In this document: positions 19,301-27,900 of the stretch, piece after piece
Position numbering within the stretch: position 1 is the stretch's first letter
Layout of the letters: every line of letters begins with the position of its first letter
NCBI GenBank assembly: GCA_964019425.1
Contig: OZ025861.1
Span: forward strand, 396,001 to 460,000
Direction of reading: 5' to 3'
Length of the DNA: 64,000 nt
Source of the DNA: Flectonema sp. DT1601
Lineage: Eukaryota > Euglenozoa > Diplonemea > Diplonemida > Diplonemidae
Made by a program: the position numbers and the translations under genes
Notes under the pieces: model-generated
The model's input: only the letters and a program-made list of their open reading frames with translations
Databases searched by the model: none
What the model was told of the DNA's origin: nothing

Positions 19301-22300
19301 GAGCCGCTGATGGGCGCACTGGAAACGGTGCGCAATCTGCGATTCAACGATGATCCTGACAGGCTGTTCTTTGCTCGCAGTTGCTATGTAGTAAAGCTGT
19401 TGAGTGAATCAACTGCAGTAGAGGTACGTAATATGTTTGATCCCCTTTACAAGAAGAGCGAGCAAGACTTGGAAGACATGTTAGAGCACAGCATGCCCGA
19501 AAAGATCGACGAAGCTGAACTCGACATCGTGGAAGAGAAACTTGCTCTGTACGGCCAGCTTGATGCTGCACATCGGGCAACTTTCAAGAGTCAAAACGTA
19601 AAGAAAAACCTGCTAGCTAAGGTCAAGAAACAGCTTGAACAGCAGGGCATTGTTGCTGTTCCGGGCAGTGATTCAGCTTTCTTTAGAGAGATGAGAGAAG
19701 GACAAAGGCAACTGAGAATAGCCAAGCGAGTGAAGGAACTGCTGTCAGAAAGCCAGGCAAAACAGCTCGAAGATGTGTGCAATCGGATGAGGGAACATTT
19801 CTCTTCTCTACTTTGGGAAAAGTTAAAGTCGATGAACACGTCGGGAGAAAGTTGTGTGAAGCTGAGTGAGAAGTTGGAAATGTTCTCAGAATTTAGGGAT
19901 CTGATGACTGAAGAGGTTGCTTTGTATTACCAAGGATTACATACAAGTGAACGAACAGTAACCGACGACATCCTTGAAGCGTTAGTCGAAAATGACCCCT
20001 TGGAATGGAAAGTGGACCTCTGGAGAGACTTGAAGAGAATGGAGGCCGAAGGGTTGAATCGTGAGACCAAGAGAAAGACATCTGAAAACATACGGAAGAC
20101 GTACCTCGACAAGATTTTAGACGAAACACTTGTAACAAAACTGAGAAAAATGAAAGACCATCTGTCTGAGATGGGGACATTCGAGCCTTTGGCAGATGAA
20201 CTGAAGGATAAATTAGACGACTACACTTCGAAACTTGATCAGGAGCAGTCTTCTGCAAAGAGTCAAGTGCTTCTTGCAGTAAAGCACGACAATTATGAAA
20301 TGTTGTGGAATACTGATAGCAAGCTGCCTAGGCGGAGTATTGTAAATGAGATGAATGATCTCTTGAGGGATGGAGAGGAGAAATACATATCTGGAGAAAC
20401 GCTATCATGCAGCGATGTGCTTCTTGCGCTGCACTGCAAGGAGTTAGCAGGTGATTCAACAGCTGATTCAAATGTCCCAGCTATGAGGTTGATGAGGCAA
20501 GCGTGCAATTCTGATTTAAATAATAAAAACTGGAAGGGAATTCTCTTTTGGGTGACATGCTTGTGCGAGGCGACAAACTATCGCGATCACACATTCGTCG
20601 GGAAGTTCCTCGAGTCTTGCGGTTTGCCTCCAGTTTTTACCGAATTGAAGAGATCGTTCAGTGATTTGAAGGAATCTATGAATGGAGTCCTGCGTGACAA
20701 TACTTTCACTCACCTTGAACACATTTCAGACAAGTGGAGCGAGCTTGAGGATATCTGCGAAACGTTGGCTACGGTGTGGAAGCAATCATCAGGTTTACCC
20801 GACGGGATCCCTTGCGCAGAGATTCTGAAGTTGACAGGCAGTGTGGTACCCAAGTGGAGCAAGTGGAAGGATGATGTAGTCAAAAAGGTAAATGAGAACC
20901 AGCAGAATATTGCTGAGAAAGGTAGCGAGTTGGTTAATTCATTTCTCGCAACCCAAGATGCGGCAGCACGCAAACAGCTTAACGAGGAACTGACGAAAAG
21001 CATCACCGCGTTACAGTCAATTACGAAACCAGGGGCTGACGTTGTAGGACTCGCAGCTGTGCCCGAAATCAAATACATCCTTTCTAAGGAAATTACTAAG
21101 CTGCGTGAGAAAGCAATTAAAGGCATCAGAGAAAAGGATTGGGTGAAGGTGAACCAGATTATCGAATCACTGTCTGCACTTCGGAACAATGCGGTGTCCT
21201 TTGTAGCTGATGCTGCCTGCCCTGTGTCTGCCGAGGTTGAGAAAGCAGCTACTGACAAGTTGGGAAAATACCTCAAACTTCAACACACAAACATTGTAGA
21301 GTGTCTTATTGGGATGCAGCAGATGAGTGATAGCGTTGAGATGTTAAGAGTGGTTGCACAGAAACATATTACTGCTGTTCTGAAGTCACACGTAAAGTCA
21401 TATGGTCCAAAGAAGCTGCCTGAATTAGTACACTGCCTTCGAAGTCACAAGAGTGGTATTGGAGAGCTACTAGTGACCGAACATCAAATATTCAAATCTT
21501 TTAGTATCCAACTTTGGAAAGAGAGGGCAGGAAAACGTGATATCAAAGATGTTATGGAAGACCTTCATCGAGAGAATCCAGAGATGTCAAAGGATGAAAT
21601 CAGTAAGCTACGAAAGGCTCATGACTTCGTAATGGAGAAAACAGAATCATACATCAGAGAACACTACCTGGGTGGGAATTCGGCAGTCAAACAACTTGTA
21701 AAAAAAACAAAACAAATGGGTTTTGATATTGCCAACAAAAATGTTATTAGGAAGTTTGCAGAACTATTTCTATCAAACGATGGATTGTTAGATTTAGTCG
21801 CACATGTTTCCGCTATTTGGACTTTAAAGGGAAGTGACAGGGGCAGCAAGGAAAGCGAATTCTTGCGAAAGCTTCACTCGATACAGGTGCTGGCAATCGT
21901 ACGCTCTCTCGGATCGAAAACATTCTTGGAGGGTTCGTTCGTGCAGGTGTCAACCGGAGAAGGGAAGTCAGTAGTGCTGTCAATACTCGCTGCTGTATGC
22001 TCCTTGTTAGGAATAACACCCTACGTAGTATGCCACAGTTCGTACCTGAGTACGAGAGACGAAGACGACAGTTCAGACTTTCTGAAGGAACTCGATGTGG
22101 GTGCTTTCTATGGAACAATAAACCAGTGCTGTGAAGATGTCTTGAGAGGAAAGGCACTCCGTGAAGCAGGAGAAGGGCTGCTCAATGGAGACAAGCCTCA
22201 AGTTACTCAACTGGATCGTGTTAAGCGTATTTTGCTTATTGATGAGGTAGACGTCTTCATGAGTGAGTCCTTCTACGGACAAGTGTATTTACCTTCAATG

Positions 22301-24226
22301 AAGCGTAGTGCTGCTGACCTGAAACCCCTGACTGACTTCTTGTGGGAGAACAAGGACAACGAGGAGAAAATGAAGTGGAATCAAGTCCGAGTGCTGAAGG
22401 AATTCGAAGACGCAGCTGCTGCGTTATCCATCTGCGGGAATCTATTTAATGAAGCGGTGCGATCTATGATTGAAGATCTGAAGTACTTTAAAAAGGCTTC
22501 TGATTATGTCGTCACCAAGGAGGACGATGGGTCGCTTAAAATTGGATACGTAGAACAAGACTGCATAGATTACACGAGAGTGGATGAGTACCGTACCTTG
22601 TGGGCAATCTACGAAGCGTATCACAGAGATGATACCATTGACGAAATAACTCGAGAGTGTGAGCTGCGTCAAGAAGTGTACCTGCTATTCAAGTTGGGGG
22701 AGTACTCTTACATGGACCTAGCGAGGGATGAGTTCTCCAATATTATCGGAGTATCAGGTACGCTGCCACAGAGTTCCTCAGAGAAGGATATCGTGAAGGA
22801 CCTCGGAATCAAATACCAAACAGTAATGCCATCAATGTACGGCCCAAGTAACTTGAAATTTGATGAAAGAAATGATGTGCAGGCCGAGGAATCAGGAGAG
22901 GTACACTACTCTGTGGTATTACGAGAAATTAAGATGAGATTAGGAGAGGGGAAGAGAAGTGTTCTTGTACTGTTCGAGTCTGAGCAGCAGATCGGTGACT
23001 ACATGAAACGTATGGAGAAAACTGAAGATGAGAAGACATTGAGAAGTATTCAAAGGATGGTAGAGGGGAATACACATTCTGAGAGAATGGCACGCACGAA
23101 GAGAGCGACTACCCCGGGAGTGGTGACATTCGCAGTGCGTGTCCTCGGACGTGGAACTGACTTCTATGTTACGATGCAGAGTATGCTTGATGCAGGAGGG
23201 ATGCACGTGATCCAGACCTTCATGGGCTCCATGTCAGAGCACTTACAGATCAAGGGACGCACTGCTCGTCAGGGTCAGGTAGGTTCCTTCTCAATGATAA
23301 TTGATATTGGTGGATTGGATACATTTGGAATTAGTCGTAGCGTTGCGATGGAGCAAACGAAGAACAAGACTTTGTACAAGTTTCTTTGTGATGCCAGCAC
23401 TGACCACCACACGAAGATGCTGCAGTTACAAATAATAGACGCAAAAGGCTCAACAAAGGAGCACAGACACTCGATGGATTTCAGGTCTGAGCTACTCGGA
23501 GGTAAGTTATGCAAGAAGTCTTTTGTGGACAAGCTGCTTAAATGGAACAGGGGACCCAAATATGAAAAGGCAACGAGTAGAACTGTAATCCTCTTAGACG
23601 GTACAGGGTCAATGTCTAATCTCATCCACGGAGCGAAGGCTGTTCTTCGCGAAGTGTTTGAGAGGATTTATTTTATTTTGGAAGAAGCTGACAATTCTCT
23701 ACTTAGCTTTTCTATTCAAATTGTTGTTTATCGCAATTACAATCGGAAGCTTCTTCAGCTCTCTAAATGGTGCGATACGGCGGGGGATCTGTGTGCATTT
23801 CTTCAGGATGTCAAAGCTGAGGGTGGTCATGGAAACGAAGCAGTTGAAATAGGTCTAAATCATGTTAATAATGAAGACAACGTGGCACAAGTTATCCTCA
23901 TGGGTGACGCTCCTGCGAACACAGATGCAAATCTAACTTATCTTGGGTCAGCTTACAACGTGACTGTTACCGACTGGAAGACAGAAACTCGCGCGTTAGC
24001 AGACAAAGAGATACCCGTGCACTCCTTTTACCTAGCCCCTTGGGCAAAGGAAAACTTTAATGAAATATCAAGTATGACTTCTGGGGAATGTAAAAGACTT
24101 GATGTGTCCAGCTCTAGCGCTGCTGATGAGATGACCGACTTATGGAGTCTCCGAGTGTTGGAGGATATTGGTGGTGACGTGTTGGTTTCACAGTACCGTA
24201 AACGTTATGCAAGTCGCACCTCATAG
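13313..24226 (+). CDS. Giant GTPase-like / SecA-like ATPase / VWA protein, copy 2 with internal duplication
   Basis: A 3637-aa ORF starting at ATG 13313, nearly identical to copy 1 through the N-terminal P-loop (GRTGTGKT at 117-124) and first helical part. It then contains the segment beginning EEIFKKATSTMGG twice: residues about 623-1507 and again about 1508-2395, in frame. The C-terminal motor follows, with Walker A STGEGKS at 2880-2886, IDEVD, GRGTD and the arginine-finger-like GRTARQGQ, then the VWA-like tail with DGTGSM at 3429. Diagnostic sites show that repeat unit 1 resembles copy 1 (IIGGWKSES, FDKLKEP, CTCKSQKKNK) and unit 2 resembles copy 3 (IIDEWKSES, FDKLREP, CKSQKRKK), so the gene looks like an unequal crossover product. 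Both long halves are free of stops, so the enlarged protein is probably still under selection or very recent. The function is inferred as for copy 1. Confidence 0.85.
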   Translation: MTSDISSCASHSPFIPSRPVVAVLKDALTNGTDNYQAELLQIEDAVKRSGYGGDDALQVSRDLVSCIEKDDKRLEECLRKLLNIVEPFDVASMMKVFISSKDSINAAKGKHVVVIAGRTGTGKTVTLHYLSGSKLEKNQQRKVVVIQAAAGTEGCKVGSGSSSCTAYLQSVPCVADANVVLLDTVGWGDTKGDEIEAACNAVLGAALRECASVRFLLIIDSGFAYERCKPLKATIKDFCNLVNPTHLNDVVKCTTFGITRFKAEPFVDECIADVEELFSSNGNLTNNEKLICKLLTDQLESGIQIIDPEREWSKSPKEVLEAVLKSEPLRTPESAFRVPLSQDLRQKLGHQLQVYNEAVQRLLESSDHERAVEIIEIIEKLRMMFDDPILLKTMNECLRKVERMVSDILKKASRNLDSYFAKYPQYVVTPETIIQISREVQGLRRYFAESFPDIGWDEVNVEQQAEQYVESVHMGTPEEMGTAVRKCRELMGLGMLSVDKSLSLVHDNIRKQFNSFSKKAIVGIDEMSSVKEMIKQLEACCHFASIADGSCSYKEVVERFSDKLEDKLMSAKLAVEKLPVGNEALSGLLDFLMRVTEKQEKLKELQVEVKYLERGLRNLGDHVEEIFKKATSTMGGADAEMYLSIGKVLERSWGHDYQSRKESSFVQVECAVQKFLDGDVSDVYRCIRSVGHPLACDADLAGSFVWNQKCERTWDHLSKLQQLVELVRGVLPLTAAMVEKRLIAPRIDDLGKLCDGIEKTLEGPMGRVHCLEEVRDKYIAADPRLLLLQKLGVLGDIVDCESDDAQKILNDRRERMQNKIINIEKGITAVGEKLDSRRNLFDDSNIETAEEANDIIEDFDMRIPKAEGKLRSLESVCNQCNRCTCKSQKKNKLDANGYKNITELRQTIQDKENEVDQMTSQREEYQCVLKELANINKIPAEVDPEMHQGLGLEEVLTRLKNQLDEHQRQQRDVDAQLKVLKNDVVSREAASVLREARISSVFDLVTELRDKKMEARESTYTELGSEGLQELETVLDAKVEFRRAAVLRDDLIRRAKSVAERKAFEAVKSIKEVCNMIIGGWKSESAVQVVQLVDDVFRFFNSMPEVYKRHSFDKLKEPLMGALETVRNLRFNDDPDRLFFARSCYVVKLLSESTAVEVRNMFDPLYKKSEQDLEDMLEHSMPEKIDEAELDIVEEKLALYGQLDAAHRATFKSQNVKKNLLAKVKKQLEQQGIVAVPGSDSAFFREMREGQRQLRIAKRVKELLSESQAKQLEDVCNRMREHFSSLLWEKLKSMNTSGESCVKLSEKLEMFSEFRDLMTEEVALYYQGLHTSERTVTDDILEALVENDPLEWKVDLWRDLKRMEAEGLNRETKRKTSENIRKTYLDKILDETLVTKLRKMKDHLSEMGTFEHLADELKEKLDNYMEQSSAKGQVLLTVKHDNYEMLWNTDSKLPSRSIVNEMKDLLRDEEEKYMSGEKLSRSDVILALHCKELAGDSNVPAMKLMQDIEEIFKKATSTMGGADAEMYLSIGKVLERSWGHDYQSRKESSFVQVECAVQKFLDGDVSDVYRCIRSVGHPLACDADLAGSFVWNQKCERTWDHLSKLQQLVELVRGVLPLTAAMVEKRLIAPRIDDLGKLCDGIEKTLEGPMGRVHCLEEVRDKYIAADPRLLLLQKLGVLGDIVDCESDDAQKILNDRRERMQNKIINIEKGITAVGEKLDSRRNLFDDSNIETAEEANDIIEDFDMRIPKAEGTLRSLESLCNQCKSQKRKKLDADGYKNITELRKVIQDEKNEVNQMISQREEYQCVLKELANINKIPAEVDPEMHQGLGLEEVLTRLKNQLDEHQRQQRDVDAQLKVLKNNVVSREAASVLREARISSVFDLVTELRDKKMEARESTYTELGSEGLQELETVLDAKVEFRRAAVLRDDLIRRAKSVAEKKAFEAVKSIKEVCNMIIDEWKSESAVQVVQLVDDVFKFFNSMPEVYKRHSFDKLREPLMGALETVRNLRFNDDPDRLFFARSCYVVKLLSESTAVEVRNMFDPLYKKSEQDLEDMLEHSMPEKIDEAELDIVEEKLALYGQLDAAHRATFKSQNVKKNLLAKVKKQLEQQGIVAVPGSDSAFFREMREGQRQLRIAKRVKELLSESQAKQLEDVCNRMREHFSSLLWEKLKSMNTSGESCVKLSEKLEMFSEFRDLMTEEVALYYQGLHTSERTVTDDILEALVENDPLEWKVDLWRDLKRMEAEGLNRETKRKTSENIRKTYLDKILDETLVTKLRKMKDHLSEMGTFEPLADELKDKLDDYTSKLDQEQSSAKSQVLLAVKHDNYEMLWNTDSKLPRRSIVNEMNDLLRDGEEKYISGETLSCSDVLLALHCKELAGDSTADSNVPAMRLMRQACNSDLNNKNWKGILFWVTCLCEATNYRDHTFVGKFLESCGLPPVFTELKRSFSDLKESMNGVLRDNTFTHLEHISDKWSELEDICETLATVWKQSSGLPDGIPCAEILKLTGSVVPKWSKWKDDVVKKVNENQQNIAEKGSELVNSFLATQDAAARKQLNEELTKSITALQSITKPGADVVGLAAVPEIKYILSKEITKLREKAIKGIREKDWVKVNQIIESLSALRNNAVSFVADAACPVSAEVEKAATDKLGKYLKLQHTNIVECLIGMQQMSDSVEMLRVVAQKHITAVLKSHVKSYGPKKLPELVHCLRSHKSGIGELLVTEHQIFKSFSIQLWKERAGKRDIKDVMEDLHRENPEMSKDEISKLRKAHDFVMEKTESYIREHYLGGNSAVKQLVKKTKQMGFDIANKNVIRKFAELFLSNDGLLDLVAHVSAIWTLKGSDRGSKESEFLRKLHSIQVLAIVRSLGSKTFLEGSFVQVSTGEGKSVVLSILAAVCSLLGITPYVVCHSSYLSTRDEDDSSDFLKELDVGAFYGTINQCCEDVLRGKALREAGEGLLNGDKPQVTQLDRVKRILLIDEVDVFMSESFYGQVYLPSMKRSAADLKPLTDFLWENKDNEEKMKWNQVRVLKEFEDAAAALSICGNLFNEAVRSMIEDLKYFKKASDYVVTKEDDGSLKIGYVEQDCIDYTRVDEYRTLWAIYEAYHRDDTIDEITRECELRQEVYLLFKLGEYSYMDLARDEFSNIIGVSGTLPQSSSEKDIVKDLGIKYQTVMPSMYGPSNLKFDERNDVQAEESGEVHYSVVLREIKMRLGEGKRSVLVLFESEQQIGDYMKRMEKTEDEKTLRSIQRMVEGNTHSERMARTKRATTPGVVTFAVRVLGRGTDFYVTMQSMLDAGGMHVIQTFMGSMSEHLQIKGRTARQGQVGSFSMIIDIGGLDTFGISRSVAMEQTKNKTLYKFLCDASTDHHTKMLQLQIIDAKGSTKEHRHSMDFRSELLGGKLCKKSFVDKLLKWNRGPKYEKATSRTVILLDGTGSMSNLIHGAKAVLREVFERIYFILEEADNSLLSFSIQIVVYRNYNRKLLQLSKWCDTAGDLCAFLQDVKAEGGHGNEAVEIGLNHVNNEDNVAQVILMGDAPANTDANLTYLGSAYNVTVTDWKTETRALADKEIPVHSFYLAPWAKENFNEISSMTSGECKRLDVSSSSAADEMTDLWSLRVLEDIGGDVLVSQYRKRYASRTS
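15180..17834 (+). repeat. Internal duplication, unit 1 (885 codons)
   Basis: Starts at ttgaggagatcttcaagaag and runs to the junction at 17834, where coding jumps from KLMQ back to DIEEIFKK. Nucleotide identity to unit 2 is near complete over long stretches. The last ~90 codons differ more (KLDNYMEQSS, DSKLPSRSI, KLSRSDVI), as if derived from a different paralogue. Confidence 0.9.
17835..20497 (+). repeat. Internal duplication, unit 2
   Basis: Second copy of the 15180-17834 unit at an offset of 2655 bases, an exact multiple of three. It has a 15-base deletion in the CNQC region and small insertions near the end (TSKLDQEQ and STADS) relative to unit 1, and runs on into the unique C-terminal part at QACNSDL. 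Confidence 0.9.
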
Positions 24227-24946
24227 ACTGACTATTCACCAACTCAACTTGTTCTTTGTTACGAGTCGTTCTTTTTGCCGAGGATGTACTTGTTGTTGAT
24301 AATTCATATAAAACTACCGACTTAAGTAGTAGACTGCCTGACTACATCCAAGCTTTCTATGTTTCTTTTCAGGTTAAGGCCCCTCCTGCAGTGAAATCCT
24401 TTTAATGGTTTTATTTTATCTTCCCCTGTTTCTTCTATTTTCTGAACCAGTGTGGCGTGCTCTCCCTCTCTGTGACTAACGTTAGACGTGTTTCTGGTTA
24501 TTCGTCGTCTCTTGTCGTCTGCTAAAGTCTCGTGGTTGGCTGGTTGCTATCCTGGGCTTCGTATATAAAAAGAAATGATTATAATAAAATGTTTGTTACA
24601 AATAATTATTATCTCTCTCACTTCACGGTATTGATATCTCATATTGTGTGTGAATACCAAACTGTGTCTCAGCGGTGTCTTGCCGTCATCTCTTATTTTT
24701 CCTTTCTTTTATTATTTTTAATTCTGACACAAAAGTTTCCAAAACCTCCGAGTATGAACAACTCGAGAGGTGAGGATTGAAATTATCTTCTTGATTTTCA
24801 GAAGATTTTTGTGTGCGATTTCCCCCTTTATTTCCTTCCCATTCATAACAGCAATACATGTACTTGGGATATGATTTCAGACTCTTCTCGTAAAGTTAAA
24901 TAGTAAAGTCTCTCCTTCCCTTCCAGTTGTTATATTATTGAAAACA
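24227..24946 (+). promoter_or_regulatory. Intergenic region 2-3: 3' flank of copy 2 and leader of copy 3
   Basis: 720 bp with one leader unit. A TATA-like gtatataaaaag lies at 24561, about 385 bp before the ATG, where the duplicated leaders upstream of gene 2 have cgtaaataagaag instead. The leader block, the GT-donor-like gaggtgagg (about 24769) and the pyrimidine tract ending ccag before the ATG match gene 2. Confidence 0.55.
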
Positions 24947-27900
24947 ATGACTTCGGATATTTCGTCTTGCGCCTCACACTCTCCATTTATACCTTCACGG
25001 CCAGTGGTTGCCGTGTTGAAAGATGCTTTGACAAATGGGACTGACAACTACCAAGCGGAGTTGTTGCAGATTGAGGACGCAGTTAAAATGAGTGGCTACG
25101 GAGGTGATGACGCATTACAAGTTTCACGTGATTTGGTAAGTTGTATTGAAAAAGATGATAAACGATTAGAAGAATGTTTAAGAAAACTATTAAACATTGT
25201 TGAACCATTCGATGTTGCGAGCATGATGAAGGTGTTCATTAGTTCAAAAGATTCAATCAATGCTGCTAAAGGAAAACACGTTGTTGTGATTGCTGGTAGA
25301 ACAGGTACAGGTAAAACTGTTACTTTACATTACCTAAGCGGGTCAAAATTGGAGAAGAACCAGCAACGCAAGGTCGTGGTGGTACAAGCAGCGGCTGGGA
25401 CGGAGGGTTGCAAAGTTGGGAGCGGTAGTTCCAGTTGCACCGCCTACCTGCAATCTGTCCCTTGCGTTGCTGACGCTAATGTTGTGCTGCTGGATACGGT
25501 AGGGTGGGGTGACACAAAAGGAGATGAGATTGAGGCTGCTTGCAACGCTGTTCTCGGAGCTGCCCTCCGGGAGTGTGCGAGTGTGCGGTTTTTACTAATT
25601 ATTGATTCTGGGTTTGCATACGAGAGATGTAAACCTTTGAAGGCAACCATCAAGGATTTCTGTAATCTCGTGAACCCGACACATCTAAATGACGTAGTGA
25701 AATGTACAACGTTTGGTATTACTCGATTCAAAGCTGAGCCGTTTGTTGATGAATGTATCGCTGATGTAGAAGAGTTGTTCAGTTCTAATGGGAACTTAAC
25801 GAATAATGAAAAACTAATATGTAAGTTACTGACTGGCCAATTGGAGTCGGGGATTCAGATAATTGACCCGGAGAGGGAATGGAGTAAATCTCCGAAGGAA
25901 GTGTTGGAGGCCGTGTTGAAGTCAGAACCCCTTCGTACACCGGAGAGCGCATTTCGTGTCCCCCTCTCTCAAGATTTGCGTCAAAAATTAGGACACCAGC
26001 TGCAAGTGTACAACGAAGCCGTTCAGAGATTGCTGGAAAGTTCAGACCACGAGCGTGCTGTAGAAATAATTGAAATAATAAAAAAACTACGAATGATGTT
26101 TGATGACTCAATTCTATTAAAGACAATGAATGAATGTTTACGAAAAGTTGAGCGAATGGTAAGTGACATTCTGAAGAAGGCATCCAGAAACCTGGATTCG
26201 TACTTTGCTAAATACCCGCAATACGTAGTGACTCCGGAAACAATCATTCAAAATAGTCGGGAAGTACAGGGTCTCCGGCGTTACTTTGCGGAAAGCTTTC
26301 CTGATATTGGATGGGACGAGGTGAATGTTGAGCAACAAGCAGAACAGTACGTAGAGTCAGTTCATATGGGTACTCCTGAAGAGATGGGAACGGCCGTACG
26401 GAAATGTAGAGAGTTGATGGGCCTAGGAATGCTGAGTGTGGATAAATCTCTTTCTCTTGTTCATGACAATATTCGTAAACAGTTCAATTCCTTCAGCAAG
26501 AACGCGATCGTTGGAATTGATGAAATGAGTAGCGTGAAGGAAATGATCAAACAGCTAGAGGCTTGCTGTCAATTTGCAAGTATCGCTGACGGAAGCTGTA
26601 GCTACAAGGAAGTGGTCGAGAGGTTTAGCGACAAGCTCGAGGACAAGTTGATGAGTGCTAAGCTCGCGGTGGAGAAGCTTCCGGTTGGCAATGAAGCCCT
26701 CTCTGGGCTGCTCGATTTTCTCATGAGAGTGACGGAGAAACAAGAGAAGCTTAAAGAGTTGCAAGTAGAAGTAAAGTATCTTGAGAGGGGGTTGCGTAAC
26801 CTGGGTGATCACGTTGAGGAGATCTTCAAGAAGGCGACAAGTACGATGGGTGGAGCCGATGCTGAGATGTACCTGTCCATCGGGAAAGTGTTAGAAAGGT
26901 CGTGGGGACATGATTACCAGTCACGGAAGGAAAGTAGCTTTGTGCAAGTCGAGTGCGCAGTACAGAAGTTCTTAGACGGTGACGTCAGCGACGTGTATCG
27001 ATGCATCCGAAGTGTGGGGCACCCGTTGGCTTGTGACGCAGACCTCGCAGGGAGCTTTGTGTGGAACCAGAAGTGCGAGCGTACGTGGGACCACCTTTCT
27101 AAGTTGCAGAAGTTGGTTGAACTGGTACGCGGGGTTTTGCCATTGACAGCAGCTATGGTTGAGAAAAGACTCATCGCCCCTCGCATCGACGATTTGGGGA
27201 AGCTTTGCGACGGCATTGAGAAGACTCTTGAGGGTCCCATGGGGCGGGTTCATTGTTTAGAAGAGGTAAGAGACAAATACATCGCAGCAGACCCGAGGTT
27301 GTTGTTACTACAGAAACTGGGAGTACTGGGTGACATTGTCGACTGCGAGTCTGATGATGCTCAGAAGATTCTGAATGACAGGAGGGAGAGGATGCAAAAC
27401 AAAATAATCAATATAGAGAAAGGTATTACTGCTGTAGGAGAGAAGTTGGATAGCAGACGTAACCTTTTTGACGACAGCAACATTGAGACTGCAGAAGAAG
27501 CGAATGATATCATCGACGACTTTGATATGAGAATACCGAAGGCTGAGGGCAAGCTGCGTTCGTTAGAAAGTCTCTGTAATCAGTGTAAGTCACAAAAGAG
27601 AAAAAAATTAGATGCTAATGGTTACAAAAACATTACAGAACTTAGGAAGGCCATCCAGGATGAAAAGAATGAGGTGGATCAAATGATATCACAACGGGAG
27701 GAATACGTGTGTGTGCTCAAAGAGCTCGCAAACATTAATAAGATTCCTGCTGAAGTTGATCCCGAAATGCATCAAGGCTTAGGTCTGGAAGAAGTGTTGA
27801 CGAGGTTGAAGAACCAATTAGACGAACATCAGCGACAGCAAAGAGATGTAGACGCGCAGCTGAAGGTACTGAAGAACGATGTTGTTTCTCGGGAGGCTGC

